Source: Chloroflexota bacterium (GTDB lineage Bacteria > Chloroflexota > Dehalococcoidia > Lucifugimonadales > UBA3495). From it: a stretch of DNA of 64,000 nt. The stretch spans positions 37,517 through 101,516 of the forward strand of contig JAPPGG010000027.1 of NCBI GenBank assembly GCA_028875055.1, read 5' to 3'. The translations under genes and the position numbers were made by a program. Shown one piece after another: positions 1 through 8,370 of the stretch. The first letter of the stretch is position 1, and each line of letters starts with the position of its first letter. A model generated the notes under the pieces. It was given only the letters and a program-made list of their open reading frames with translations, searched no databases and was not told the DNA's origin.

Positions 1-2105
1 ACGGGGTCGTAGGCGGTGTCCACATAGCCGGCGGGAATCAGGACCTCGGTGAGGCCGGCGTTGGGGCCGTTGGTGGATTCCTGGCGGATGTTGTTGCCGC
101 CGCTGCTCTGGTTGGCGCCGCCGATGAGGGCCGGGGGATAGGGGGTGTGGAGCCTGACCAGGGCGTCGAGCTTGTTTTCCAGGATCACCATCATATCCAC
201 GCGCCGGAGGAATTCCCGCAGCATGATGCGCTCGTCAACGCCCTGCCGGCCGCCGAGAGGATTGCGGAGGTCGGTAACCTCTTCCCAGTTGCTGAAGGCG
301 GCGCGCTGGTCGTCGCCCCAGTACTTGGAGCGGGCGTTGAGGGTGGGCCAGTCCACCAGGGTCTCCGAGTAACCCAGGGCGCGCCAGTCGGCGGCGCGGC
401 GGGTGAGGTACTGCTTGATGTGGTATCGGAAGGACATGGCCAGGATCTGGTCCTGGATGGTGGCCAGGTCGAGGTTTGAAGGGGGTTCGATGAGCCCGTC
501 TGCCAGCTCCACAAAGTAGTCCACGGGCTGCATTTCGCCGGAGCCGAAGAAGACGCCTGGGGCGAATTCGGTGGGGACGATGACGTCGGCAAACTCCTTG
601 AATACGGGCTGCCCGTCGGAGCCCAGGCGATAGAGGATATCGGGCATAAAGACGGGGAGCAGGGCGGCGATGGCCCGGCGGAAGTCCACCTTCATGGGCT
701 CGATTTCGGGGTCGGCGGGGAAGTTTCGGTCGCCGGATTCGAGCAGGGTAGCGCCCAGGTGGTCGCGGAGCACGTCCTTGATTTCCTGGTTGACCGCGTC
801 AACGATGGGCTTTTCGGTCAGGGAGCCGGCCGGGTAGGCCATGGACTCGCGGATGACGCCGAGACGCACGCCCCGCAGGGAACCGGCCTCGCCGGGGGCG
901 CGGGCATGGACGGCATAGGAGGGCAGGACGGAGGAACGGGGCACGGTGGTAAAGGGGTCGCGGGGGTCGTAGTAGCCTTCCTCCGGGTCCTTCAGGGCAT
1001 CCAGAACCCGGGCGCAGTCCTGGATGGCGCGGCAGTGGATGCCGCTGCGGTCGCAGTAAATGTCAGCGCCGATGGCCCCGCCGTCAAAGCCCAGCATGGC
1101 CTTGTGGGGAAGGATGAGGGCCACCGAATTGTGGTTGGCCGGCCCGCGGGTGGAGGCCCGGGTCTCCTCGCCCAGGCTGGCCATGACCATGTTAGTGCTT
1201 ACCGAAAGGGCGGACCCGGAGCTGGAACCCAGGGACGCGGATCGGGAAGTGTCGTAGGGATTGGAAGGATTGCCGCCCCAGCTGCTGCGCTGGTAACCCA
1301 GCACCGAGGGGAGGATCTTGTCGGGGGTGTGGCGTCCGCCCGGGTCGCCGGCGCGGCCGTTGTACTCGGTATTGACGGCCTTGGCGAAGATTATGGCACC
1401 CTTGTTGCGAAGCTGTTCCACCAGGACGTGGTCGCGGGCGGGGAAGTCGATGTCGTAGGCCGCATCGCCGCCACCGGTGGAGCGCATGTCCTTCGTATCA
1501 AAGGGGTCCTTGAAGGAAAAGGTGACGCCGTACATGGGCATGGCTTCCAGGTCGGGGTTGGCGCCGTACTGGGCGTCCAGTTCGGCTGCGCGCTCCAGGG
1601 CGTCGGGGAATTGGCGGAAGTGTTCGCAGACGGGAGGGGCGCCGGGGGGGAGCGGCCCCTGGGAAGGGTGGCGGTCGAAGTCCCCCTTGCAGGTGACGGA
1701 CCGCTCGCCGCGGATGTTGACGGTGGCCAGGGCGTTGACCTGTCCGGCTTTTTTCCTGGCGACGATCATGCCGTATTGCTGCTGGACCGAAGGGTCTGAG
1801 GCGGTGGGCTCCATGCGGCCGAACTCCAGGGGCTTGCCCTGGTACTGGTCCAGGTCGGGGAAGATTTCGGATGCCTGGACGGTCTCGGTGGGGAACCGAA
1901 TGGGGTCGCCGCCCCGGACCGTGCCGGTGGCGTCGGGAATGGGAGCCCCGTCCTCGGTTACGAGCACGCTGGGGACTCCGTTGTAGGCCCGTACCCGGTC
2001 AATGTAACGCTGAACAATTTCCACACACGTCGTCTGGCCGGATTGAATTGCCGAATGCAGGTCGGCGATAGTTGCTTCTTCCAGCCGGAAGGGGTTTGAG
2101 CTCAT
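1..2105 (-). CDS. Amidase signature family protein, C-terminus cut by window edge
   Basis: This is a Ser-cisSer-Lys amidase-fold enzyme, predicted to hydrolyse a C-N amide bond; the substrate cannot be told. The frame is open from ATG at 2105 to base 1, about 701 codons without a stop, so the C-terminus lies outside. The catalytic lysine region (FSFKDPFDTKDMRSTGG) is near residue 197, the glycine/serine loop (SLGSSSGSALS) near 295 and the nucleophile region (RASTRGPAN) near 318. The protein is longer than the usual 450-550 residues: an insert of about 100 residues precedes the lysine motif and a long tail follows the core. The start follows directly on the family N-terminus (EEATIADLHSAI). 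It is transcribed in the same direction as the OsmC-like gene, 175 bp downstream of it. Confidence 0.85.
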   Translation of the reverse strand, partial: MSSNPFRLEEATIADLHSAIQSGQTTCVEIVQRYIDRVRAYNGVPSVLVTEDGAPIPDATGTVRGGDPIRFPTETVQASEIFPDLDQYQGKPLEFGRMEPTASDPSVQQQYGMIVARKKAGQVNALATVNIRGERSVTCKGDFDRHPSQGPLPPGAPPVCEHFRQFPDALERAAELDAQYGANPDLEAMPMYGVTFSFKDPFDTKDMRSTGGGDAAYDIDFPARDHVLVEQLRNKGAIIFAKAVNTEYNGRAGDPGGRHTPDKILPSVLGYQRSSWGGNPSNPYDTSRSASLGSSSGSALSVSTNMVMASLGEETRASTRGPANHNSVALILPHKAMLGFDGGAIGADIYCDRSGIHCRAIQDCARVLDALKDPEEGYYDPRDPFTTVPRSSVLPSYAVHARAPGEAGSLRGVRLGVIRESMAYPAGSLTEKPIVDAVNQEIKDVLRDHLGATLLESGDRNFPADPEIEPMKVDFRRAIAALLPVFMPDILYRLGSDGQPVFKEFADVIVPTEFAPGVFFGSGEMQPVDYFVELADGLIEPPSNLDLATIQDQILAMSFRYHIKQYLTRRAADWRALGYSETLVDWPTLNARSKYWGDDQRAAFSNWEEVTDLRNPLGGRQGVDERIMLREFLRRVDMMVILENKLDALVRLHTPYPPALIGGANQSSGGNNIRQESTNGPNAGLTEVLIPAGYVDTAYDP

Positions 2106-2227
2106 GGCTTCACCTTTACTCTCGGTTCAGATTGCCTGGCGGTCTCTACCATTTAGTCGCTACCATTAAGAGGAGGGCGGCCGCAGGGGCAGCCCCCATA
2201 CACACATTGAGAAATAGCTGCGCCTTT

Positions 2228-2248
2228 CCGGCCAGCCGGGCTGGCCGG
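2228..2248. terminator. GC-rich hairpin between OsmC-like and amidase genes
   Basis: An 8-bp perfect stem (CCGGCCAG/CTGGCCGG) with a 5-nt loop lies 33 bp past the stop of the OsmC-like gene. It has no T-run on either strand, so it may be an mRNA 3' stabilising hairpin or a weak terminator. Confidence 0.3.
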
Positions 2249-2280
2249 TTGGCGAAGAGACGCAATCAATTGCAATTCTC

Positions 2281-3303
2281 CTATCCGATTACCACCTGCT
2301 CGTCGAGGAGGATGCCGCCCTCGAGGTATGCGATGGTAATGGGGTCGCGCTGGAGGGCGGCCTGGACGGTCTCGATGGGCATTGACCGGGGAGTGCCGGG
2401 AACAACCACGCGACGGACGGCGCTGCGGTGAACGATCCGGCCCTCGGCCGCGCTGGTCTGGGACAGGTCGCGGCCGCCGGACATATTCAGGCCCACTTCC
2501 ACCTGGATGTCCCGGGTGTCCTGCGCATCTTCGAGGGGCAGGAGGCTGGTCAAGGTGGTGGCAGTGGAAGCGGCCCAGCCGGCGTGGGCGGAGGGGAAGG
2601 GCGGGGGAATCAGGCCCGGAGAGCTGTGACCGGCCAGCACCGTCCACCGGCTGTGGTGGGTCAGGTTTCGGGTGCTTATGTAAACCTTGGCCTCGCCTTC
2701 GTGTTCCATGACCCCGTCCGGGTTGTATTCCCTGGTGTCCAGCAGGTAGCTGCCGTGGACGGTACCCGGCTGGATTACAGGCAGGGTCCCTTCCAAGTCC
2801 GGCAGGTTGCCGCGGGACGCCGGGATGGCGGTTGTCTCGCCGGAGCGCCACTGGACTTCGTCCTCAATCTGCATGGAGCCCTTGGTAAGGGCCTGGGCCA
2901 CGGGGCAGTAACGAGAGGCCCGCTGCAGCCGGACGCGCTGGCCTTCGGTCAGGTCGCCCTTCAGGGTGACCAGTTCGCGCACTCCAAAGCCAATGGAGCC
3001 GGCGCGCTCCAGGGGTTCCAGTTCGAAGTCAACCTCAATGTCTTCCAGGGGAATGCCGCCGCGGTAGGCCACGCCTACCACCGTAACCACCGTTCAAGCA
3101 GCCCAGGCGGCCACCGACAGGTACTGGGCCGGCGGGCCGGCCAGGTCGGTTTTCAGGTTGGGGATGCCAGTGACGAAGGGCCAGGGACCGCGGGTGTGGT
3201 CGCCCGCTCCAATGAGGGTCAGGACGGTGTCGGCGCCCACCGGCCTCGATACTATGTTCCTGGGGGTTTCCAGGTTGACGGGAGGTGCATTCGGCTGAGT
3301 CAT
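2281..3303 (-). CDS. Two-domain OsmC-like protein with in-frame UGA (predicted selenoprotein)
   Basis: OsmC-family proteins are thiol peroxidases that reduce organic hydroperoxides with two cysteines. From ATG at 3303 (AAGGAG 6 nt upstream) the frame is 340 codons, interrupted once by TGA at 3094-3096, residue 70. The TGA falls where OsmC proteins carry the peroxidatic cysteine: PPAQYLSVAAWAA-TGA-TVVTVVGVA, followed by GGIPLEDIEV. The frame is the same on both sides. The second, resolving cysteine is intact (RYCPVAQAL, Cys133). Residues about 180-340 look like a second, degenerate OsmC repeat: the SAHAGWAASTATTLTSLL stretch matches the first helix, and RDPITIAYLEGG matches RYCPVAQALTKG with Asp320 in place of Cys. 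A hairpin of bacterial SECIS type follows the TGA. Selenocysteine-containing OsmC-like proteins are known from marine metagenomes. The alternative is a point-mutated pseudogene. Confidence 0.82.
3061..3081 (-). promoter_or_regulatory. Predicted bacterial SECIS element of the OsmC-like gene
   Basis: On the coding strand, 21 nt after the TGA, there is a perfect 7-bp stem GGTAGGC/GCCTACC closing a GTG triloop. A U-G and a G-C pair can extend it to 9 bp. The first loop base is G. Distance, stem length and loop G all fit the published bacterial SECIS consensus (apical loop about 16-37 nt after UGA). It lies inside the coding region, as bacterial SECIS elements do. Confidence 0.75.
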
Positions 3304-3382
3304 AACGCGCTCCTTGGCGCCGCAGGCATTCTTTCCGACACTCCAGGGACCAGGAAATGCCTCGGTGGTTCGAATTACCCGC

Positions 3383-3411
3383 ACTATAAGCAAGAGCGCG
3401 GTAGGGGTCAA
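3383..3411 (-). promoter_or_regulatory. Sigma-70-type promoter of the OsmC-like gene
   Basis: TTGACC (-35, 3406-3411) and TATAGT (-10, 3383-3388) are separated by exactly 17 bp on the minus strand. The leader to the ATG at 3303 is about 75 nt. Both hexamers match consensus at five of six bases. Confidence 0.65.
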
Positions 3412-3544
3412 CCTGAAGAAAGTGAGGACGGCTGGGTGTGAGCGCCCCAATTGCCAGTCCAGCAGGTACTTGTTCAACTACGGTGAAATTGTCCCATCGG
3501 AGGCGAAGGAATCGAGGAAATAGCGAGAGAAGCAAAGCGCGGCG

Positions 3545-3550
3545 TATAAT
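3545..3550 (+). promoter_or_regulatory. Possible -10 box of the PIN toxin-antitoxin operon
   Basis: There is a perfect TATAAT 34 bp before the antitoxin ATG. No good -35 hexamer is seen at 16-18 bp, so the element is tentative. Confidence 0.35.
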
Positions 3551-3583
3551 GGAGATGATAAAAGTTGGGACCGGAAGAGATAA

Positions 3584-3823
3584 ATGGCCATGGCAACCGT
3601 ACCGATTACCATCCAAGTGGACGCCGAAGCAGCCAAGGTTTACACGGAAGCCTCCGCCCAGGACCGCCAGCGAATTGAAATGTTGTTGAGCTTGCAATTG
3701 CAGGATTTCATCGCAAATCCACCCCGACCGCTTGGGGAGGTTATCGAGGAAATCAGCGCTCGCGTTGCGGACCGTGGGCTGACGGAGGAAATCCTGGAAT
3801 CGATTTTGCGGGATGAGGAATAA
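3584..3823 (+). CDS. Small antitoxin-like protein upstream of PIN toxin
   Basis: This is a 79-residue protein with two predicted helical halves, an acidic C-terminus (EEILESILRDEE) and no recognised DNA-binding motif. Its position decides the call: its last 11 bases overlap the start of a PIN-domain gene, the usual antitoxin-toxin arrangement. It resembles the short partner proteins seen next to PIN-family (COG1569-type) toxins. The start ATG has a purine-rich GGAAGAG about 6 nt upstream; a second ATG lies two codons later. The role as toxin-neutralising partner is inferred from context. Confidence 0.6.
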   Translation: MAMATVPITIQVDAEAAKVYTEASAQDRQRIEMLLSLQLQDFIANPPRPLGEVIEEISARVADRGLTEEILESILRDEE

Positions 3824-4229
3824 ATTACGCGTTGTTGTGGACACCAATGTACTGGTTAGTGCAGCGCTGTTTTCGTCGTCTCTCCCCGGGCAAGCCCTGA
3901 GTCATGCCATCAACCACGGATGTTTGCTTATGTCGGCAAACACTGCTTCCGAACTGAGAACCGTTCTGTTTCGTCCCCGGCTTAGCCGCTATCTGCATTC
4001 GGAAGAAGCAACCGAATTCCTGGCTTCCGTTCTCAGGTATGCGGAACCGGTTGAGATTACAGTTTCCATAGCAATTTGCCGAGACCCCAAGGACGACAAG
4101 TTCCTTGAGTTGGCGGTCAGCGGCCAGGCTTCCCATATCGTAAGCGGCGACCAGGATATTCTGGCACTCCATCCATTCCGCGGAATTCCAGTGATGTCAC
4201 CCCGCAACTTCTCGGAGATTGTGACATAA
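3813..4229 (+). CDS. PIN-domain toxin, COG1569-like
   Basis: This 138-residue protein is a predicted PIN-fold ribonuclease, acting as the toxin of a type II toxin-antitoxin pair. The acidic metal-binding residues are in place: Asp10 in VVVDTNVLVSA, Glu in the TASELRTVL helix, and Asp residues in CRDPKDDKFLELA and VSGDQDIL. This order and spacing are typical of the COG1569 group. It overlaps the upstream antitoxin gene by 11 bp, implying coupled translation. A GC-rich hairpin at 4326-4354 follows. It sits alone among metabolic genes, consistent with a mobile or selfish module. Confidence 0.8.
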   Translation: MRNKLRVVVDTNVLVSAALFSSSLPGQALSHAINHGCLLMSANTASELRTVLFRPRLSRYLHSEEATEFLASVLRYAEPVEITVSIAICRDPKDDKFLELAVSGQASHIVSGDQDILALHPFRGIPVMSPRNFSEIVT

Positions 4230-4325
4230 GCTCGTTCCACCGGACCCTTTCGCTTCAGAAAAAATCCGGGCATTGGGCATCCTTCTTTAGGAACGCCTTG
4301 TGCAATATCGCGACTGGAAGCGGGA

Positions 4326-4354
4326 CGGCCCGCCGGACATTCACCGGCGGGCCG
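4326..4354. terminator. Perfect 11-bp hairpin between convergent genes
   Basis: CGGCCCGCCGG and CCGGCGGGCCG flank a 7-nt loop. It sits between the PIN toxin (+) and the flavin monooxygenase (-) and could serve both as a bidirectional transcription end. No T-run follows on either strand. Confidence 0.45.
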
Positions 4355-4388
4355 CTTACATTCGAATCAGTTGATTGCTGTCCTGGCC

Positions 4389-5615
4389 TTACGGGTCAAC
4401 GTCAAAGGGCCCCGGAAGCTCCAACTCGTCGCCGATCTGGCGGATGGCGGGAAGGACCTCCTGGTCCATAAGTTCCAGGCAGCGCATGGTGTCCTTGTGC
4501 GTGATGGAACCGTCGTTGGTCCAGACCGCGAGGATGCCGGGGCGCACCATCTCCAGCACCTCACGAACCTTGCGGATGACGGTGTCGGGGCTGCCGATGA
4601 CCATGCGGTTGTCGTCAATCATGGCCTGGTACGTCTCGTCGTCCACGGGGCCGGTGCGGAAGGGGTCGTTGGCGCGGGTGGCGCGCACCTGGGCCTCCCG
4701 CTCGTCGTCGGCCCAGATATCGCGAGTGGCGCGGTTGTAGCCGGGCGGGAAGGAATACTCTCGGGGCATGGGGACGCGGCCGACGCCCACCAGGGCTTCC
4801 AGGAAACCCCGGCCAGCTACCCTGGCCTTTTCATCGGTGTCCTGGACGTGGATGGGCAGCATGTAACCGAAGTTCTGCGGGCCGGCCTCGTAACCGTACA
4901 TGCGGGCGGCGTCGCGGTAAATGTCCTGCATGTACCCGAAGGTGTAGGGGACGATGCCCAGGTAGAAGTAAGGGTAGTGATGCTCGGCGCACCAGGCGGC
5001 GGTTTCGGCGCTGCCTGTTCCGGGAATCCAGATGGGCGGATGGGGCTTTTGCAGCGGCACCTGGAAGGGATTCACGTGGCGGAAGTGGTAATGCTTGCCT
5101 TCCCACCGGAAGGGGCCGGGCGTGGTCCAGGTCTTCACCACCAGGTCGTGGGCTTCCTCGAACCGTTCGCGGTTGTAAACGGGATTGGTGTTGGTGGCCC
5201 AGCTTTCGGTGCCGCCGCCGCGAACGAAGCCGGAAACCAGGCGGCCGCGGGAGATGCAGTCGATTTCGGCGAGTTCTTCGGCCAGGCGCAGGGGGTTGTC
5301 GTGAATGGGCAGGGGATTGCCCATCAGGACAATTTTGGGCTTCTTTGTGATGCGGGCCAGGATGGCGGCTTCCAGGTTCATTGCCGCGCCCAGGCTGGTG
5401 GGGGTGCTGTGATGCTCGTTGAGCATCATTCCGTCGAAGCCAATTTCCTCGCAGTACTGCCACTCGTCCAGGTAGTAGTTGTACTGGTCGGCGGCCACCG
5501 CGGGGTCGAAGTGGGAGTTGGAGAAGGTTACGCGGTGCGCGCCGCCGGGACTGTTCTTCACGTCATCTTCGGTGTAGTTGAAATAGGCGCGCTCGGTAAA
5601 CCTCATCACAAACAT
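4389..5615 (-). CDS. LLM-class flavin-dependent oxidoreductase (luciferase-like monooxygenase)
   Basis: This 408-residue TIM-barrel enzyme of the bacterial luciferase/alkanesulfonate monooxygenase superfamily is predicted to use reduced FMN or F420 and oxygen on an unknown organic substrate. Family landmarks are the early barrel strand with MMLNEHHSTP, the IVLMGNPLPIHDNPLRLAEELA segment, GRLVSGFVRGGGTESWA, and RMVIGSPDTVIRKV near the C-terminus. The start at 5615 is chosen because AGGAGG lies 7 nt upstream; a longer reading to 5714 adds no homologous sequence. It is one of five paralogous family members in the window, a feature described for SAR202 genomes. It is divergent from the epoxide hydrolase gene. 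Confidence 0.85.
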   Translation of the reverse strand: MFVMRFTERAYFNYTEDDVKNSPGGAHRVTFSNSHFDPAVAADQYNYYLDEWQYCEEIGFDGMMLNEHHSTPTSLGAAMNLEAAILARITKKPKIVLMGNPLPIHDNPLRLAEELAEIDCISRGRLVSGFVRGGGTESWATNTNPVYNRERFEEAHDLVVKTWTTPGPFRWEGKHYHFRHVNPFQVPLQKPHPPIWIPGTGSAETAAWCAEHHYPYFYLGIVPYTFGYMQDIYRDAARMYGYEAGPQNFGYMLPIHVQDTDEKARVAGRGFLEALVGVGRVPMPREYSFPPGYNRATRDIWADDEREAQVRATRANDPFRTGPVDDETYQAMIDDNRMVIGSPDTVIRKVREVLEMVRPGILAVWTNDGSITHKDTMRCLELMDQEVLPAIRQIGDELELPGPFDVDP

Positions 5616-5861
5616 GGGACGCCTCCTAGTTTCTGGGGAGTTCAGATTCTGATGTAAGTTACTCCATACCCTTTCGTTCGTCAAACCACCGCCGTGGGTG
5701 GCCTCAGGATGCATGGCTCCATTGATAGCAGCAGTGAAAGCGGGAAGGACCGGGGGACCGGGGCAAAATAGTAAGGCAAGGGCACCGAATACGGGCCTTC
5801 GTCCGTATGAAATGGCTGGGGGTGTTTCCTTTTACGTCGCCGGGCTGCGCTACAGGACGCG

Positions 5862-5888
5862 TTATTCGGGCGCGGTTTCCTCTATAAT
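5862..5888 (+). promoter_or_regulatory. Possible promoter of the epoxide hydrolase gene
   Basis: The 311-bp divergent spacer between the monooxygenase and epoxide hydrolase genes holds a perfect TATAAT at 5883-5888. TTATTC lies 15 bp upstream. The -10 is strong and the -35 spacing is short. Nothing else is recognised in the spacer. Confidence 0.4.
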
Positions 5889-5926
5889 TCCCGCAACTGC
5901 TCAACCTTGTGCGAGGCTGGTGGACT

Positions 5927-7084
5927 ATGGAAGTTACGCCCTTTGAGATAAGCATCCCCGAATCGACACTGGAGGACCTGCGGGAACGACTGGAGCGGAC
6001 GCGGTGGCCCGACGAAATGCCCGGTTCGGGCTGGACGTACGGTTCCAACCTGGCATACGTGAAGGAGTTGACGGAGTACTGGCGGCATGAGTTTGACTGG
6101 CGAAAGCAGGAGGCTTGCCTCAATACCTTTGACCACTATCGCACCACGGTGGAGGGGCTGGGGATTCACTTCATCCACGCGAAGGGAAGGGGGCCCAACC
6201 CGCTGCCGCTGGTCCTGACGCACGGTTGGCCCAGCACCTTCTTCGAAATGGTGAAGGTGATACCGAGGCTGACTGACCCGGCCTCCTTTGGGGGAGATGC
6301 GTCGGACTCCTTTGACGTGGTCGTCCCGTCGATGCCGGGGTACGGGTTCTCCGACGCCGCGCAGGAACCGGGGATGAGTCCGGCCAGGGTTGCCGACCTG
6401 TGGGCCAGGCTAATGACGGAGAACCTGGGGTACGACCGGTTCGTGGCCCAGGGAGGGGACTGGGGAGCGGGGGTGACGGCCCGCCTGGGGTATGCGTACC
6501 CGGAGCGGGTGGCGGGAATCCACGTCACCGCGGTATCGGGGGCGGCAATGACTCCGGACCTGGGAGAGGGGTCGCGTCCCCTGTCGGAGGGGGAAAGGGC
6601 GCTGATCGAGGAGCGGGCGCAGTGGCGGGAGGCCGAGGGCGGTTACTCCCACATCCAGGGGACCAAGCCGCAGACCCTTTCCTACGGGCTGAACGATTCC
6701 CCCACGGGGCTGGCGGCATGGATTGTGGAGAAGTTCCGGACTTGGAGCGACTGCGGGGGAGACGTTGAGTCGCGGTTCAGCAAGGACGAACTGCTGACCA
6801 ACATTACGCTCTACTGGGCCACCAATACCATAGGCTCCTCGGTGCGGATCTACTACGAATCCCAGCACAATTCCTGGACCTTTGGGCCGGGCGAGCGGAT
6901 TACCGCTCCGACCGCGGTGGCCCTGTTCCCGGTGGACCTGAGTCATCCGCCAAGGGAGTGGGCGGAGCGCTCCTACAACGTGCAGAGGTGGACGGAGATG
7001 CCCAGGGGAGGGCACTTTGCCGCCTTGGAGGAGCCGGACCTGCTGGTGGAAGATATGCGGGAGTTTTTCCGGACGGTTCGGTAG
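5927..7084 (+). CDS. Epoxide hydrolase (EHN family, microsomal type)
   Basis: This 385-residue alpha/beta hydrolase is predicted to add water to epoxides. The N-terminal EHN domain is recognisable in residues 1-100 (FEISIPESTLEDLRERL, RTRWPDEM, the YWRHEFDWRKQE region). HGWP near residue 99 forms the oxyanion hole. GGDWGAG places the nucleophile Asp near 178, and GGHFAALEEPD gives the catalytic His near 363. The usual active-site tyrosines have candidates in the lid. The ATG at 5927 is preferred over an ATG 18 bp upstream because it begins directly before the domain; the ribosome site is weak. A good intrinsic terminator follows at 7139. Epoxides could arise from the neighbouring monooxygenase. 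Confidence 0.88.
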   Translation: MEVTPFEISIPESTLEDLRERLERTRWPDEMPGSGWTYGSNLAYVKELTEYWRHEFDWRKQEACLNTFDHYRTTVEGLGIHFIHAKGRGPNPLPLVLTHGWPSTFFEMVKVIPRLTDPASFGGDASDSFDVVVPSMPGYGFSDAAQEPGMSPARVADLWARLMTENLGYDRFVAQGGDWGAGVTARLGYAYPERVAGIHVTAVSGAAMTPDLGEGSRPLSEGERALIEERAQWREAEGGYSHIQGTKPQTLSYGLNDSPTGLAAWIVEKFRTWSDCGGDVESRFSKDELLTNITLYWATNTIGSSVRIYYESQHNSWTFGPGERITAPTAVALFPVDLSHPPREWAERSYNVQRWTEMPRGGHFAALEEPDLLVEDMREFFRTVR

Positions 7085-7138
7085 GCAACTGCGGTTCAGC
7101 CAGCCCGTACACCTGAAAAACAGGCGACATCGGAAAAC

Positions 7139-7172
7139 GGGGGCGGCCCGCAACCTGGTGGCCGCCCCCTTT
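7139..7172 (+). terminator. Intrinsic terminator after epoxide hydrolase
   Basis: A perfect 10-bp stem GGGGGCGGCC/GGCCGCCCCC with an 11-nt loop is followed by TTTCT, 54 bp past the stop codon. Confidence 0.6.
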
Positions 7173-7200
7173 CTGCCGGCGCGGGGGCGTTGTGGGACTG

Positions 7201-7404
7201 GTGGTCCAACTGCATTGAAATGATGAGTCCTAAATGTTTGGCGTCATTCCGGCTCAAGGCCTGAATCCAGAAAGACTGCAAGAAGTCAACTACACGGCAC
7301 AGGTGCGGTCCTGGATTCCGGCCTGCGCCGTAATGACGACTATTCCCCAACCCATCACTTCGATAGCTATAGCTTACAAGTGGTCCAAGTGCATTGAATT
7401 GATG
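7201..7404. repeat. Nested inverted and direct repeats in gene-free stretch
   Basis: A 25-bp direct repeat starting GTGGTCCAA occurs at 7201-7225 and 7380-7404 with two differences. Between the copies, imperfect inverted arms of about 28 bp at 7242-7270 and 7311-7338 (starting CGTCATT and ending AATGACG) enclose 40 bp. The layout resembles a decayed miniature mobile element. No coding sequence is seen in 7085-7543. Confidence 0.5.
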
Positions 7405-7543
7405 GATGGCACTTGTCTATCGCCATACCTGCGGGAACCTGATCTTTCAAGTAGCAGCGAGGTTCCCGCCTGCGCGGCAACGACAGTTTAGCGGGGGAAG
7501 GACGGTTTAGCCCCAAACCCAGTAATGCAATCCGGTTGAACTA

Positions 7544-8332
7544 CTAGCCGGGGATGAACTGCACCAGGCCGACTACGATGCCCTGAGGGTCTCTCAGGTA
7601 GGCGAAGCGAACATTGCCCTCCTGCATGACAGGCACCAGGACTTCCGCACCCAGTCCGACGGCCTCGCCAAAACTGGCATCGACATCCTCCACGCAGAAG
7701 TAGGCGGACCAGTGGGGAGGCACGTCGCCCCAGTCCGGTTGAATCTGGATCATCCCTGCCACCCCGGTTTCACCCAGCGTGAAGAAGTGGTAGTCGCCCT
7801 CGTCCTGCTCCATAGGGGCGCTGTTGAGGGACCAGCCAAAGACGCTTTGGTAAAAGCTGGCAGCGCTTTCCATGTCGGTGGTGTTGAGCTCATTCCAGCC
7901 CAGGGACCCCGGCTCGGAAATGAGACCGGCGCCGACGTGGCTTTTGGGCTGCCAGATGCCGAAGGTGGCGCCGGCGGGGTCTGCCACCACGGACATGCGG
8001 CCGGCATCGAAGACGTCAAAGGGGCCGTTGATTACGCTGCCCCCGGCCCCGGTGACACGGGCGGTGGCGGATTCCACGTCGTCGGTGGCGATATAGCAGA
8101 CCCAGTGGGGCTGGAAGCCCTCGGCAATCATTTGATCGTGGATCTGGAAGAGGCCGCAGACGAAGTCGCCGCCCTTCTGCATCATGGAATAGACCATGTT
8201 TTCGCCCATGGGGTTGTCGGTCCAGGTCCAGCCCAGCAACTGGGAGTAGAAGCTCCTGGAGGCGTCCGCGTCGGGGGTGGCCAGTTCAACCCAGCAAAAG
8301 GAGCCGGGAGTGTGGCTGCTGACTTGGGGCAT
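7544..8332 (-). CDS. VOC family protein with two glyoxalase-like domains
   Basis: This 262-residue protein has two tandem vicinal-oxygen-chelate modules, about residues 8-125 and 140-260. Each begins with the family pattern: FCWVELATPDADASRSFY and WNELNTTDMESAASFY. The layout is that of the CFP30B/27 kDa antigen-like hydroxylase group. The fold supports dioxygenase, glyoxalase or resistance roles; no substrate can be assigned. It lies 38 bp downstream of pstB on the same strand, so readthrough from the pst operon is possible, but a functional link is not evident. Confidence 0.82.
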   Translation of the reverse strand: MPQVSSHTPGSFCWVELATPDADASRSFYSQLLGWTWTDNPMGENMVYSMMQKGGDFVCGLFQIHDQMIAEGFQPHWVCYIATDDVESATARVTGAGGSVINGPFDVFDAGRMSVVADPAGATFGIWQPKSHVGAGLISEPGSLGWNELNTTDMESAASFYQSVFGWSLNSAPMEQDEGDYHFFTLGETGVAGMIQIQPDWGDVPPHWSAYFCVEDVDASFGEAVGLGAEVLVPVMQEGNVRFAYLRDPQGIVVGLVQFIPG

Positions 8333-8370
8333 GGGGGTTCACGTCTCCTGAAGATCCGGACGGCGGGACA

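Noticed and set aside
759..1799. Long plus-strand frame opposite the amidase
   Set aside because: Composition is valine/glycine-rich shadow sequence antisense to a well-conserved gene; no ribosome site or domain.
3094..3096. TGA in the OsmC-like gene as a simple nonsense mutation
   Set aside because: Kept as possible but disfavoured: position at the catalytic Cys, intact frame on both sides, promoter and SECIS-type hairpin all argue for recoding.
4371..5657. 428-codon plus-strand frame opposite the monooxygenase
   Set aside because: Mirror frame produced by GC-rich third positions; the minus strand encodes a complete family member.
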